DNA of 33,693 bases from Acidobacteriota bacterium (lineage in GTDB: Bacteria; Acidobacteriota; Terriglobia; Acidiferrales; UBA7541). Of the stretch, positions 1 through 9,604 are shown piece by piece (position 1 is the first letter of the stretch; every line of letters starts with the position of its first letter). The position numbers and the translations under genes are program-made. The notes beneath the pieces are model-generated. The model did not search any database, was not told the origin of the DNA, and worked only from the letters and a program-made list of their open reading frames with translations. Location: assembly GCA_003224075.1 (NCBI GenBank), contig QHYF01000033.1:1-33693 (forward strand), given 5' to 3'.

Positions 1-576
1 GCCGAACGTCGCAAGGCGCGTAAGAGAAATATAGTGCGACGCGCGGCCCGGACCGTCCGCCTTCTGGCTGACGCCATTTTCACCGTGAATGACAGGCGGC
101 TTTTCTGGGCGCAGAGTAAGGTTCAATTGAAAGCGAGCGTCGATAGCGACCAGTCTTTGGTTGCTGCCTTCCCATTGAGTCCGCCAATTGCCATTCCAGA
201 CGCGGCCGAGGGATTCGCTCACTGCGGCGATGTCTGGGCCGGCGCGGTTGACGCGCTCCGTGTGGTAGAACTTCCCGCCATCTAGGTCGCTCAACGCCAG
301 ATGCGCGAGGTAGAGATCCCGCAGGTCCCAGACGGTGGCCATCGCGGCATCGCGGCGGACGGCCTGACGGAAGAAAGTGAGTTCAAATCCATACCGATGA
401 CCGTCAGCGGACTTCAGGTTTCCGGTGTAATACCACCACTCGGTCTGATAATCGGGATGATTGAAATGGTCGCGGGGGAATTCGTAACGATATCCCGGGA
501 GGGCCGTACGGTATTGGGCAGCAAGCGGAGACAGAATCAGCAGCGTCGCGGCGAAGCACCACGCCCTACTCCTCAT
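1..576 (-). CDS. AttH/CrtC-family lipocalin-like secreted protein (partial, C-terminus missing)
   Basis: The reverse strand is open from an ATG at 576 to the window edge (192 codons, no stop), so the C-terminal part lies outside. The N-terminus is a hydrophobic signal peptide (about residues 1-20), followed by the motif TEWWYYTGNL near residue 45, which is typical of the AttH / carotenoid 1,2-hydratase-like (CrtC) double-lipocalin family. Its start overlaps the end of the FtsX permease gene by 11 nt, so the two are probably translationally coupled. Family knowledge: AttH-type proteins accompany AttEFG ABC transporters in several bacteria, with unknown ligand. Context suggests a periplasmic or envelope partner of the exporter rather than a carotenoid enzyme; no other carotenoid gene is in view. 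The short plus-strand ORFs in this interval are shadows. Confidence 0.8.
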   Translation of the reverse strand, partial: MRSRAWCFAATLLILSPLAAQYRTALPGYRYEFPRDHFNHPDYQTEWWYYTGNLKSADGHRYGFELTFFRQAVRRDAAMATVWDLRDLYLAHLALSDLDGGKFYHTERVNRAGPDIAAVSESLGRVWNGNWRTQWEGSNQRLVAIDARFQLNLTLRPEKPPVIHGENGVSQKADGPGRASHYISLTRLATFG

Positions 577-3121
577 GAATGACCTCAAGCACATTCAACC
601 GCACCGCCACCTGCGCCGGGTAGAGGCCTGCAAGCACGGTGGCCGCATACACAACTGTCAGCGCGGCAAGGAGAACTTCCATCGGCCAGTGAAACCGAAT
701 CGTCCAGCCAAATGATTGCTTATTGATGACGAAGATAAGGATAAGCGAGAGCGCAAAGCCGAGGAGCAGTCCGGCAAAATTGGCCAGAAGTCCCAGCAAA
801 CCTGCTTCGATGAGAATCAGTTTGCGAACTTGTCTCGTTGCCGCGCCGAGGAATCGAAGCAAGCCGAGTTCCCGGCGGCGGTCGATGACCAGAGCCAGAA
901 GCGCGCCCGCTATGCCCATGACCGCGACAATGACCGCGACCGCTTCCAGGGCGTAAGTGATGGCGAAGGTGCGGTCGAAGACGCGGATGGCTTCGGCGCG
1001 TAGATCGCGGTTCGAAAACATGAGCACACGGTGTCCGGCGGCCGCCTGCTCAATTTCGGCCCGCACTGTTTCCACATTCGCGGCTGGCGCGACGTACACC
1101 GCAAGATTGGAGGGTGTGGGATCGGGCAGGTAGCGCAGCATCGTGCTGCGAGACATGACGATGGTTCCCCCTTCGCTGGAATAATCATAGTAAACGTCGG
1201 CAATTCGGAAAGTTGCCTGCGTGGCGCCAAGCGAAAGCGTAATGGAATCTCCCGTCCTTACCTGGTGCTTGTAGCTGAACGGCTCGCTGACGATGATCGC
1301 GTTCGAATCACGCAATTCGGCCAAAACCTGATCGGTTCGGCGCCCGGAGAAAAAATTGGACCGAGGATAGCGGCGAAGCGCCTGCGAATCGACGGATGCC
1401 AGCGTGGCGGGCATGCCCTCATAGCTGATTTCGTAGGCGCGCAGACGATCAACGACCGCGACACCTGGCAACTTCTCGATTTTCTGAGCCAGTTCCAGAG
1501 AGATCGTGGGATGGCGGTCTGCAGCGGGGACGCCCGCGGGGCGAAGATAGAGATCAGCGGGCAAGCGATCGCTCATCCAGAACAAGACCGTTTGGCGAAA
1601 GCTCCCGACCATGATGCCGACTGAAGTCATCATCGCGATCGCCGTGGAGAGAGCACCGACGAGAACGGAAGTCCGGCGCAGCGAGGCCGCGAGGCTTCGC
1701 GAGGCGAGCAAGGCTTCCACCCCGAAAAGTCTGCCGAGGAGTTTCGAGGAGAACGAAGTTAGAAGCGCGACAAAAAAAGGAATCGCCAGCGCGGAAGCCA
1801 CCACCAAGAGAATGGCTGCGAGATAGCCGAAGAGCGGTTTGCCGGCAACGGCAGGAGCACGGGATGCTGCGGCCGCCGCAAGACCGAGTATGAGAGCCAG
1901 CCACAAATCGCGGCCCTTGCGAACGCGCGCGTCATATTCCCGACGGCCCCGCGCCATCGCCTCAATCGGAGCGACCTCGGAAGCCTCACGAGCAGGTGAG
2001 TACGCAGAGGCAACCGCGACTCCAACACCAATCGCCAACGCCAGCAGAACCGATGCGGGGCTCAACTCGATGGGTCCTGGCCTGCTGCTGACATAAAGAG
2101 ATTCGACTGTGCTGGCCATCAATCGAACGGCGCCGGTGGCCATGAAACGGCCGAGGGGAAGTGCGATGAAAGCCCCCGCAAGCCCGAAACAGACGGCTTC
2201 GCCGACGAATGCAAAGAGAATGACGCCACGGCTGGCTCCGAGGGCCCGCACAATGCCAATCTCCGGGCGACGGCGAACGACAGAGACGGAAATCGTGTTG
2301 TAGATGAGAAAAGCGCCGACAACGAGTGAGATGTAACTCAGCAGGCGCAAGTTCCAGCGAAAGGCCGCCAGCATGCGGCGATTCTCGTCCGTGCCCGCGC
2401 CTTGCGGACGGATTTCCACTCCGGCGGGAAGCATGGCGCGCAAACGCTGCCGCCAATCCTCAAGTCTTGAGTTCTCTGGCAATTTGAGAAGGATGCGATC
2501 GACGCGGCCATAGCGCCTCAGGGCACGCTGAGCGGCAGAGAGGTCCATTACGATGGCAGCTTCGTTGCCGTTCGAATCGGAGTACACGCCTCGCACCGTG
2601 TACTCGTGGATTTGATCGTTGATAAGCAACGGGACTTGGTCACCAGTCTTGTAGCCGAGGCTCGAACCCACCCAGACGCTGTCGTTGTCTCCAAGGTGCT
2701 CCAGCGTTTGTTTCGATGCCCATTGAGCTTGGAGCTCGTCGCCAAATTTGGAAGCATTTTGCGCGTGGGAGCTGGCTCCCGCGACAAGATCCAGCCCAAT
2801 AAGAGGGAGCGATTTCTTTGTATCCGCGATAACCGCGTAATCCTCGATGCGCGGCGAGACTCGCATCGGATAGGGAAGCGTCGCCAGCGTGCCAACGAGT
2901 TCCTCCGGTACTCCGCCCGACGCCGTAACTTCCAGATCATTATCGCCGGCAAGAGTTTCCATCGAGCCGCGGAAAGAGCCCGTGGCTGCAGCACCGGCAA
3001 GATCGATGGCCAGGACGACCGCGACCCCCAAGGCTACAGCCGAGATCGTCAGCAAGGTCCGCGCGGGCTCGCGCAAGAGCGGGCGCACCATCAATCGATA
3101 GAAGAGTAGAAAAAGATGCAT
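566..3121 (-). CDS. ABC transporter permease with two FtsX/MacB modules
   Basis: Inner-membrane permease of the LolCDE/MacB class, about 851 aa. One N-terminal TM helix (about residues 15-40) is followed by a periplasmic domain, a first FtsX core of three TM helices (about 260-390), extra TM helices in the middle (about 405-460), a second periplasmic domain and a second FtsX core (about 720-845). This is the long tandem form in which one chain supplies both halves. I chose the ATG at 3121 because it follows the ATPase stop directly (TGAAATG), giving stop-start coupling. A GTG at 3157 would add 12 residues and overlap the ATPase gene. Such permeases move lipoproteins or lipids out of the inner membrane or drive periplasmic machines; the substrate cannot be read from sequence. 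The neighbours (ATPase upstream, AttH downstream) match an AttEFGH-like system. Confidence 0.88.
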   Translation of the reverse strand: MHLFLLFYRLMVRPLLREPARTLLTISAVALGVAVVLAIDLAGAAATGSFRGSMETLAGDNDLEVTASGGVPEELVGTLATLPYPMRVSPRIEDYAVIADTKKSLPLIGLDLVAGASSHAQNASKFGDELQAQWASKQTLEHLGDNDSVWVGSSLGYKTGDQVPLLINDQIHEYTVRGVYSDSNGNEAAIVMDLSAAQRALRRYGRVDRILLKLPENSRLEDWRQRLRAMLPAGVEIRPQGAGTDENRRMLAAFRWNLRLLSYISLVVGAFLIYNTISVSVVRRRPEIGIVRALGASRGVILFAFVGEAVCFGLAGAFIALPLGRFMATGAVRLMASTVESLYVSSRPGPIELSPASVLLALAIGVGVAVASAYSPAREASEVAPIEAMARGRREYDARVRKGRDLWLALILGLAAAAASRAPAVAGKPLFGYLAAILLVVASALAIPFFVALLTSFSSKLLGRLFGVEALLASRSLAASLRRTSVLVGALSTAIAMMTSVGIMVGSFRQTVLFWMSDRLPADLYLRPAGVPAADRHPTISLELAQKIEKLPGVAVVDRLRAYEISYEGMPATLASVDSQALRRYPRSNFFSGRRTDQVLAELRDSNAIIVSEPFSYKHQVRTGDSITLSLGATQATFRIADVYYDYSSEGGTIVMSRSTMLRYLPDPTPSNLAVYVAPAANVETVRAEIEQAAAGHRVLMFSNRDLRAEAIRVFDRTFAITYALEAVAVIVAVMGIAGALLALVIDRRRELGLLRFLGAATRQVRKLILIEAGLLGLLANFAGLLLGFALSLILIFVINKQSFGWTIRFHWPMEVLLAALTVVYAATVLAGLYPAQVAVRLNVLEVIHEE

Positions 3122-3122
3122 T

Positions 3123-3800
3123 TCAGCGTCGGATAATCTCTTCGATTTTTCCATCACGCAACTTGACCACGGTGTCCGCCAGCGACGCCGCCTCGAGGCT
3201 GTGGGTCGCTATGATACTTGCGGTGTTTTGCTCGCACGTGAGGCGCCGTAGCAATTCAAGAATGACGTTGCCGGTGATCGTGTCCAGATTGCCGGTCGGC
3301 TCGTCAGCGAGGAGGATACCCGGCGAATGGATGAGCGCCCGCGCAATGGCGACACGCTGCATCTGGCCGCCCGAGAGTTGGTGAGGATAACGCTCGCCGA
3401 GGCCGTCGAGCTCGACCCACGCGAGGCGTTCCCGGGCCACCTCGCGCGGATTCGTTTTTCCTGCGAGTAGCAGCGGCAATTCCACGTTTTCGAAAACCGT
3501 CAGCGTGTGCAGCAGTTGAAACGACTGAAAGATGAAGCCAATCTTCTCTCGCCGCAATTGGGTTAGGCCGGTGTCTTTCAGGGAGGAAGTCGCTACTCCA
3601 TCGAGAAGAACAGTTCCGGATGTCGGAAAATCCATGGCGCCGGCAAGATTCAGCAGCGTCGATTTTCCGCAACCGCTGCGGCCCACGAGCGCCACAAACT
3701 CACCGCGCTCGACATTCAACGAGAGACCCTTGAGCGCAGGCACTCGCTGACCATCCGTCAGATAATCTTTCGAAATGCCCTGCAGCGAGAGCATCGGCAT
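3123..3800 (-). CDS. ABC transporter ATP-binding protein, LolD/MacB-type
   Basis: Cytoplasmic ATPase that powers the FtsX permease encoded immediately downstream. With the ATG at 3800 it is 225 aa, the usual LolD length. It shows Walker A GRSGCGKST (residues 40-48), Q-loop FIFQSFQLL, signature LSGGQMQR, Walker B ILLADEPTG and the H-loop in IIATHS. The frame is open upstream to an ATG at 3860, which would add 20 residues with no family counterpart. No strong Shine-Dalgarno is visible before either start, so the start is uncertain. It is the first gene of the minus-strand ATPase-permease-AttH operon and is divergent from the GH31 gene. Confidence 0.9.
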   Translation of the reverse strand: MPMLSLQGISKDYLTDGQRVPALKGLSLNVERGEFVALVGRSGCGKSTLLNLAGAMDFPTSGTVLLDGVATSSLKDTGLTQLRREKIGFIFQSFQLLHTLTVFENVELPLLLAGKTNPREVARERLAWVELDGLGERYPHQLSGGQMQRVAIARALIHSPGILLADEPTGNLDTITGNVILELLRRLTCEQNTASIIATHSLEAASLADTVVKLRDGKIEEIIRR

Positions 3801-4074
3801 GTTGGTTCGCAGGCCGGTCAAGATTTTTCTCAAGTTCCGTCCGCCGGCCACGCCTCGCATCTTTCATGGTAACGGGAAACGGCAAGGAAATGGGCAGCCA
3901 ATTCGAATCGTAAGGACCTTCATTGAGCGTGATTTAGAGTGACCTGGATCTTTCACTCAGGGAAACAAGGATCCGATTCGGGAGCTTGCCCCGTCCAAAA
4001 TTTTCCAGATCTTTCAATTCGACTGACCTAAGAAAACGGGCGCGTGCAGAAGCACGGAAAAATGCGGCCGCAGG

Positions 4075-4103
4075 TTGTGTCGCCGCAGCATTTGTAATGT
4101 AAT
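4075..4103 (+). promoter_or_regulatory. candidate sigma70-type promoter for the GH31 gene
   Basis: In the 356-bp divergent space between the ATPase and GH31 starts, TTGTGT (4075-4080) and TGTAAT (4098-4103) are separated by 17 bp, about 50 bp before the GH31 ATG. The match to the -35 consensus is moderate. I see no operator-like palindrome or other feature in 3801-4156. Confidence 0.3.
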
Positions 4104-4156
4104 TCGATGAGCGGGTCGCGGCTTGATACAGCTTCTCGAGTCCCAGGAGGATTGAC

Positions 4157-6592
4157 ATGGCAGGGTTTGCTGGACGCGTCGGAATTGGCCTAGTAGCTGT
4201 CGCTCTGGGGTGCGGGACTGCCGCTGCGCAGGGCTGGCAGCACCTGGGCAAAGTGCAGCGCGTCGAAAAATTAAAAGATGGCGTTGAGCTGTCCGCCGGA
4301 TCAGCGAAGGTGCGTATCACGGCTTTTCGCGACGGAATATTCCGCGTGCGTGTCACGCCCAACGGTACTTTCCCCAAAGATTTTTCCTGGGCGGTGATCG
4401 AATCGCCCCAGCCGCCCGCCCTTCAGATCGAGGAAAGCCAGAAGGAAATTCGAATCACGGCGGGGAGCGTGATCGCCACGGCGCAGAAATCACCACTGCT
4501 CGTCGATTTCAAGGATGCGGCTGGAAATGTGCTTCTTGCCGATGAATCAAGCTTGCCGATGGGCTGGAATGGCCAGCGGATTCACGTTTGGAAGAAGATG
4601 CCATCGGACGAAAATTATTACGGCCTCGGCGATAAAGCTGGCCCGATGAATCGCCGCAACCGGTCCTTCACCAACTGGAACACCGATGAGTTCGGCTGGC
4701 AGGAATCCTCCGACCCGCTTTACAAAACGATTCCATTCTTCATTGGACTGCGCAAGGGCACGGCGTACGGGGTCTTCTTCGACAACACTTACAGAAGTAC
4801 TTTCGATTTCGGCAAGGAATCCGCGGACTACTTTTCGTTTGGCGCGGAAGGCGGTGAACTGAACTACTACTTCATGGCCGGGCCCGAACCAAAAAAAATC
4901 GTGGAAGAATACACGGCCCTGACTGGACGCTCGCCGTTGCCTCCGTTCTGGTCGCTCGGTTACCAGCAGTGTCGCTACTCCTACTATCCCGAATCGCGTG
5001 CCCGCGAGATCGTCAGAACGTTTCGAGACAAAAAGATTCCGGCCGATACCATCTATTTCGACATCGACTATCAGCAGGACTATGCCCCCTTCACCATCAA
5101 CCGGGAATATTTCCCCACTTTCGAGAAGATGATTTCGGATTTTCGCTCACAGGGCTTCCACACAATTCTTATCACCGACCTGCACATCAAGAAAAACACG
5201 GACCACGGTTACGCTCCGTACGACTCCGGAATCAGAAACGATGTGTTCGTCAAGAATCCCGATGGCTCCGCTTACGTCGGGAAGGTGTGGCCGGGCGACA
5301 GCGTGTTTCCGGATTTCACTCTCGCACGTACACGGGACTGGTGGGGCAGTCTGTATAAGGATTTCGCGGGCATGGGAGTGGCGGGCTTTTGGAACGACAT
5401 GAATGAACCTTCCATCTTCTTTCGCGCGGACAAGACCATGCCGCTCGATACTGTTCATCGTCTTGACGATGGCACCGCCCGCGACCATCGCGCCATCCAC
5501 AATGTGTTCGGTATGGAGAATGTCCGCGCGACGTATGAAGGTTTGCGCAAACTTCAGCCGGAGGAACGGCCATTCGTGCTCACCCGCGCTGCGTATTCCG
5601 GCGCGCAGCGCTACGCCGCTACGTGGACGGGAGATAACAGCAGTACTTGGAATCATCTGGCAATGAGCACGCCCATGCTCTTGAGTTTGGGAATCTCCGG
5701 GTTCCCGCTCATTGGGGATGATATCGGCGGCTTTGCAGGTTCTCCAACCGCCGATCTGTTAACGCGCTGGTTTGAGGTGGGCGCATTGAATCCCATCTAT
5801 CGCGACCACACCGCAAAAGGCACCGCCGATCAGGAGCCCTGGGTGCATGGTCCTGAACACGAAGCGATTCGCAAAAAGTTCATCGAGCTGCGCTACCAGT
5901 TGATGCCTTACTTATATACCGGGGTCGAGGAAGCCACACGAACTGGTCTGCCTTTGATGCGGCCGGTATTTCTTGAGTATCCTCAGGCGTCGGAATTCTA
6001 CGGCGACAATCGTGATTTCTTGTTTGGTCGCGACTTGTTTGTCGCGCCGGTAACCACGGAGATGGTCGACGCCGAAGAAATCTCTCTGCCTCCGGGCGTG
6101 TGGTATGACTATTGGACAAGCGAGAAGCACGCCTACAAAGAAAAAATCAACCTGCACCCGAGACTCGAGGAGATGCCGCTTTACGTGCGCGCGGGGGCGA
6201 TTCTGCCGATGCAGCCGGTTGTCCAGTACACGGGTGAAACGCCAAACGGTCCTCTTCAGTTGCGCGTTTATCCCGGTAACGATTGCAGGGGCTCGCTCTA
6301 CCAAGATGATGGCCACACTTTTGCGTATCAGAAAGGTGAGGTTTTGCGCGTCAATTACTCGTGCAAAGTTTCCGCAGGTTCCGTGACGGTCACGAGCAGT
6401 GTTGACAAGCGAGCTTTTCAGCCATGGTGGAGAAGTGCGCATGTGACCATCTACGGCGCCGCCGTTGCGCCGACAGAAGTGCGCGTCGACGATGGAGTCA
6501 TCCACGACTGGCACTATGACGGCCAGGCACACGCCGTCACGCTGACCGTGCCGGATGCCGTGAAAAACTGGAGCGTTCGCCTCACATTCTAA
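4157..6592 (+). CDS. secreted GH31 alpha-glucosidase
   Basis: Glycoside hydrolase family 31 enzyme of 811 aa that removes alpha-linked glucosyl (or xylosyl) residues from non-reducing ends. A signal peptide covers about residues 1-25 (ending AAAQG), so it acts in the periplasm or outside. Order: N-terminal beta-sandwich (about 30-250), catalytic barrel (about 260-600), C-terminal beta domains. The nucleophile is D414 in WNDMNEPS and the acid/base is D493 in TWTGDNSSTW, both intact. The start is supported by AGGAGG seven bases before the ATG. It converges with the GH13 gene, whose stop lies 19 bp away, and together they would take alpha-glucans to glucose. Exact linkage preference cannot be told from sequence; the related alpha-xylosidase activity is not excluded. 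Confidence 0.93.
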   Translation: MAGFAGRVGIGLVAVALGCGTAAAQGWQHLGKVQRVEKLKDGVELSAGSAKVRITAFRDGIFRVRVTPNGTFPKDFSWAVIESPQPPALQIEESQKEIRITAGSVIATAQKSPLLVDFKDAAGNVLLADESSLPMGWNGQRIHVWKKMPSDENYYGLGDKAGPMNRRNRSFTNWNTDEFGWQESSDPLYKTIPFFIGLRKGTAYGVFFDNTYRSTFDFGKESADYFSFGAEGGELNYYFMAGPEPKKIVEEYTALTGRSPLPPFWSLGYQQCRYSYYPESRAREIVRTFRDKKIPADTIYFDIDYQQDYAPFTINREYFPTFEKMISDFRSQGFHTILITDLHIKKNTDHGYAPYDSGIRNDVFVKNPDGSAYVGKVWPGDSVFPDFTLARTRDWWGSLYKDFAGMGVAGFWNDMNEPSIFFRADKTMPLDTVHRLDDGTARDHRAIHNVFGMENVRATYEGLRKLQPEERPFVLTRAAYSGAQRYAATWTGDNSSTWNHLAMSTPMLLSLGISGFPLIGDDIGGFAGSPTADLLTRWFEVGALNPIYRDHTAKGTADQEPWVHGPEHEAIRKKFIELRYQLMPYLYTGVEEATRTGLPLMRPVFLEYPQASEFYGDNRDFLFGRDLFVAPVTTEMVDAEEISLPPGVWYDYWTSEKHAYKEKINLHPRLEEMPLYVRAGAILPMQPVVQYTGETPNGPLQLRVYPGNDCRGSLYQDDGHTFAYQKGEVLRVNYSCKVSAGSVTVTSSVDKRAFQPWWRSAHVTIYGAAVAPTEVRVDDGVIHDWHYDGQAHAVTLTVPDAVKNWSVRLTF

Positions 6593-6611
6593 AAGTTACG
6601 TCGGCCTCTGT

Positions 6612-8612
6612 TTAATTCAGGGCAAAAATCGAGAGAGATTGCGCCGGCATCGTCAGGCGAATCTCGCTTCGAGTCAATTCCGCCTTTGCCTCTCCGAAAA
6701 GAAGCCTGATAGCTGCCGCTCTTTGAGCGGGTGTATCGTTCAACGGAACGAGCAGCTCTCGTTGCTGCGCGGCGTTGTTGAACGCGACGACAAGACGTTC
6801 TTCCTCCGATTCACGAACAAAAACGTAAGACGATTCATCGGATGCGAGATGCCAAAGCTGTCCGGCGCGCAGCGCCGCATGTTCGCGGCGAAGCCTCAGC
6901 AGCGCCTGAACATAGGAGAAAACCTCCTGCTGGTCTCGGGTCCGACCGGCCTGCGTGAACGCGTCGTTTGAATCGCCAGACCAGCCGCCGGGGAAATCAC
7001 GCCGATTGTCCGGGTCGCCTCCTCCACGCATTCCAATCTCGTCGCCGTAGTAAATCTCTGGAATCCCCCGGAGCGTAAGCGTGAGTCCAAAGGCCAGCTT
7101 CAGCTTTGCAGGCGAGCTGCCTTCAGCGCTCGCGAAGCGCGGCACATCATGATTTGCGAAAAACGGCACGAGCATATCGGGTCGCAGATACAAAGAGTCG
7201 TGTCTGAGGACATCGGCGATGCGGCCGGCTGGCGCGTTCCGTAGCAGCACATCACGGATTGTAAAGAACATTGGAAAATCGAAGACTGTGGAGAGTGCGC
7301 TGTCGATGCCGTCATAGCGCCGCACTCCGCCTACAAAAAAAGACGTCACACTCGGATCGGGATGAAACACTTCGCCAATCGTCGTCAGATTGGGATAGAT
7401 CCGGCGCAATCCAGCGTGCCAGTTGGCCCAGAACTTCCGGCCCACATAGGGAAACGTATCGACACGGTACCCGTCCAGTCCGGATATTTCCGCCCACCAG
7501 ACGCTGTCCTGCAGCAGATACTGCGCGACCATCGGGCTTTCCGTATTCATGTCTGGCAGAATCCCAAAGAACCAGCCTTCCGTGAGATTTCGCTTCATGC
7601 TCGCGGGTGCGTGAGGGTCAATTAGTGATTCGAATGGATCATTGGAAGCGGTTTGACCGCCCGGTTTGCCGTAGAAGGTGCCGTTCAACGGCGAGAAAGA
7701 ATCGAGGTGATGTTGCAACGTGCCGTGGAACCAATCGGGCAGCGGCGGATTCCAAACCCAGGGATGCTTCGGACCCACGTGGTTCGGCACAACGTCGAAA
7801 AAAATCTTCATGTGCTGCTGATGCGCCGCAGCAACCAGGTCCTGGTAATCCTTGAGGGCGCCGAGATGTGGGTCAACGGCATACAGGTCAACCGCGCCAT
7901 AGCCGTGATAATCCTGTGCCGCTCCGTTCTTCACAATCGGCGTGAGCCATAGGGCCGTCACTCCAAGATCCTTCAGGTACGACAAGTGGTTCTTGATCCC
8001 CAGTAGGTCGCCTCCGTGATAGGCACGGGGTTTCGAACGATCGTGCGAACCCGGAGCTTCCGCCGGCTCGTCATTTGTGGGATCGCCGTTCGCGAAGCGG
8101 TCCGGCATGATGAGGTAAATGACGTCATCCTGCGAAAGACCTTGAAACTTGCCCAGCGTGGGCGTGCGTGCGGCCAAGGGGAGTTCGAACGCTGTCGTTC
8201 CCTTTGGCGTCGTGATCCGGCAGACAGCCGTTCCCGGCTTCGTGTCTGCTCCGATTTTCAGCCAGAGGAAGAGATAATTCCCACCGGCGGCGGCTTGCGT
8301 GCGTGGCACGCGGAGAGTCGGCAGATTGCAGGAAACGTGCGTCGCTTCCAGGTCGCGGCCGGAGAGCAGCAACATGACTTCCTGCGTCAGATCTATCCAC
8401 CAGCTTGGAGGTTCGACTTTCGTGACGACGGGAGTAGAGTCACTCGTCTTCTGCTGTGGGCTCGCATGCGGGACCGAGCCACCGCAAAGATCTGCAACAA
8501 CGAACACCAGCAAGAAGAAGGGCCGGAGAAAACGTTCAGCCGCGAAATGGAAAAACTGCCGCGATCGTCCATTCACAGGGAAAGCATAAGGAAAAGCCAG
8601 GAGAGTTGCCAC
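6612..8612 (-). CDS. secreted GH13 alpha-amylase / neopullulanase-like enzyme
   Basis: GH13 hydrolase of about 666 aa for alpha-1,4-glucans. After a long n-region and hydrophobic stretch (FFLLVFVV, about residues 32-40) comes a beta-sandwich like the N-terminal cyclomaltodextrinase domain (about 60-150), then the (beta/alpha)8 barrel beginning DDVIYLIMPDRFANGD. Catalytic residues: D385 in DGYRVD, E414 in GEVFHPD, D489 in NHDVPR. A C-terminal beta domain ends the protein. No in-frame ATG fits. The GTG at 8612 has GAGGAA six bases upstream and starts 32 bp after the CBM9-like gene; a GTG at 8576 is the alternative. The open frame extends to 8948, but that part only shadows the upstream gene. 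Secretion is likely from the hydrophobic segment, although the signal peptide is atypically long. Confidence 0.88.
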   Translation of the reverse strand: MATLLAFPYAFPVNGRSRQFFHFAAERFLRPFFLLVFVVADLCGGSVPHASPQQKTSDSTPVVTKVEPPSWWIDLTQEVMLLLSGRDLEATHVSCNLPTLRVPRTQAAAGGNYLFLWLKIGADTKPGTAVCRITTPKGTTAFELPLAARTPTLGKFQGLSQDDVIYLIMPDRFANGDPTNDEPAEAPGSHDRSKPRAYHGGDLLGIKNHLSYLKDLGVTALWLTPIVKNGAAQDYHGYGAVDLYAVDPHLGALKDYQDLVAAAHQQHMKIFFDVVPNHVGPKHPWVWNPPLPDWFHGTLQHHLDSFSPLNGTFYGKPGGQTASNDPFESLIDPHAPASMKRNLTEGWFFGILPDMNTESPMVAQYLLQDSVWWAEISGLDGYRVDTFPYVGRKFWANWHAGLRRIYPNLTTIGEVFHPDPSVTSFFVGGVRRYDGIDSALSTVFDFPMFFTIRDVLLRNAPAGRIADVLRHDSLYLRPDMLVPFFANHDVPRFASAEGSSPAKLKLAFGLTLTLRGIPEIYYGDEIGMRGGGDPDNRRDFPGGWSGDSNDAFTQAGRTRDQQEVFSYVQALLRLRREHAALRAGQLWHLASDESSYVFVRESEEERLVVAFNNAAQQRELLVPLNDTPAQRAAAIRLLFGEAKAELTRSEIRLTMPAQSLSIFALN

Positions 8613-8644
8613 TATCGATTCCTCGCGGTATTGCGGCAAATCCA

Positions 8645-9355
8645 CTACCTCTGCGGCGAGGGAGACGGGGCAAAGACCAATTCGCCGAACGCTTCCGGAA
8701 CATGGAAATTCGGCTCTGCCGTTCGCGTAGGTCTCCAAGCTGAATAAAACCGCGGTTCGGTAGGCCCTTCGACCCGGTAGAAATTCACTCTCCAGGTCGC
8801 CGCGGGATCGAAGCTCTCGACAAGACATCTCATGGGTAGAGCAAGCTCCGCAACCCAGGTCTTCGTAGCTTCGGCCAGCGTCACGCGGCGCTGCAAGCCA
8901 CTTTTCAAATCGCGTTTCTCGCCTGGAGCGATGTCGAGATCGATCCAAAATCCATTCGGGCTGACTTCAAATTCTTTGTAACGCCGCGGATTTGACGGGT
9001 CGGTTTGAAGAAACACTTCGACGACGTCGCGGTCCCAGAGTTGATCGCGGCGGCCATTGGGCGCAGCATCAGGAAAAGTCGTAATGCTGCGATATTTTGC
9101 GCGAAATCGCACAAAAAGCGATGCTGGAGTCCAGACGAGCCTCACTTCTGTCTCTTTTTCCGGATCTGCGTTCTTGCCTTGCCAGTCCGCGTCAAACTGC
9201 AATCGCGCCGCCATCTCCCAGGAAGATTGCGTTGGGAATCCATCGGCATCGTGCAGGTCCGACATTCGAACCGCCACAGCCGTTTGTTCACTGGAGGTAA
9301 CGTCGCCTTTAGACATTCTTGTGGGCAATGTCGCCTTTACCTGGCTCTTCTTCAT
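8645..9355 (-). CDS. CBM9-like carbohydrate-binding domain protein
   Basis: A 236-aa protein that is nearly all one family-9-like carbohydrate-binding beta-sandwich (about residues 45-230). Recognisable are the VRLVWTPASLFVRFRA strand pair, the DVVEVFLQTDP segment and the closing NFHVPEAFGELVF. This domain normally sits on xylanases or outer-membrane proteins; here it stands alone, just upstream of and co-directional with the GH13 amylase gene (32-bp gap). No signal peptide or membrane segment is visible, so it may be cytoplasmic or miss-started. An internal ATG at 9316 would shorten it by 13 residues. No strong Shine-Dalgarno marks either start. Its ligand is unknown; alpha-glucan binding is inferred only from context. 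Confidence 0.75.
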   Translation of the reverse strand: MKKSQVKATLPTRMSKGDVTSSEQTAVAVRMSDLHDADGFPTQSSWEMAARLQFDADWQGKNADPEKETEVRLVWTPASLFVRFRAKYRSITTFPDAAPNGRRDQLWDRDVVEVFLQTDPSNPRRYKEFEVSPNGFWIDLDIAPGEKRDLKSGLQRRVTLAEATKTWVAELALPMRCLVESFDPAATWRVNFYRVEGPTEPRFYSAWRPTRTAEPNFHVPEAFGELVFAPSPSPQR

Positions 9356-9604
9356 CGAGGCAGCTCACAGAATAACCATTGCATTGAGATCCACAACAAA
9401 AAATTATGGAAGCTGAAGAAAAACTGTCCGTCTGATAGGTCCTGGGCCCTTATGGCTGGATTCCCCCCAGACCCATGCAAACTTTTTACGCACCAACCCA
9501 TTGTCTCGCCCAGAACGCTTCGGTGAGCCGTGTTAGCATCAAATTTGGCCTGATTCAACGACCCTCGCACGGTTTCAACTCAACGTATTCGCAGGAGAAC
9601 GGGA

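Noticed and set aside
1..582. Two small plus-strand ORFs at the left edge (34-285, 301-582)
   Set aside because: They lie opposite the AttH-family frame, which has a signal peptide and family motifs.
8613..8948. N-terminal extension of the GH13 frame
   Set aside because: Out-of-frame reading of the CBM9-like gene with no domain similarity; a GTG with GAGGAA at 8612 is a better start.
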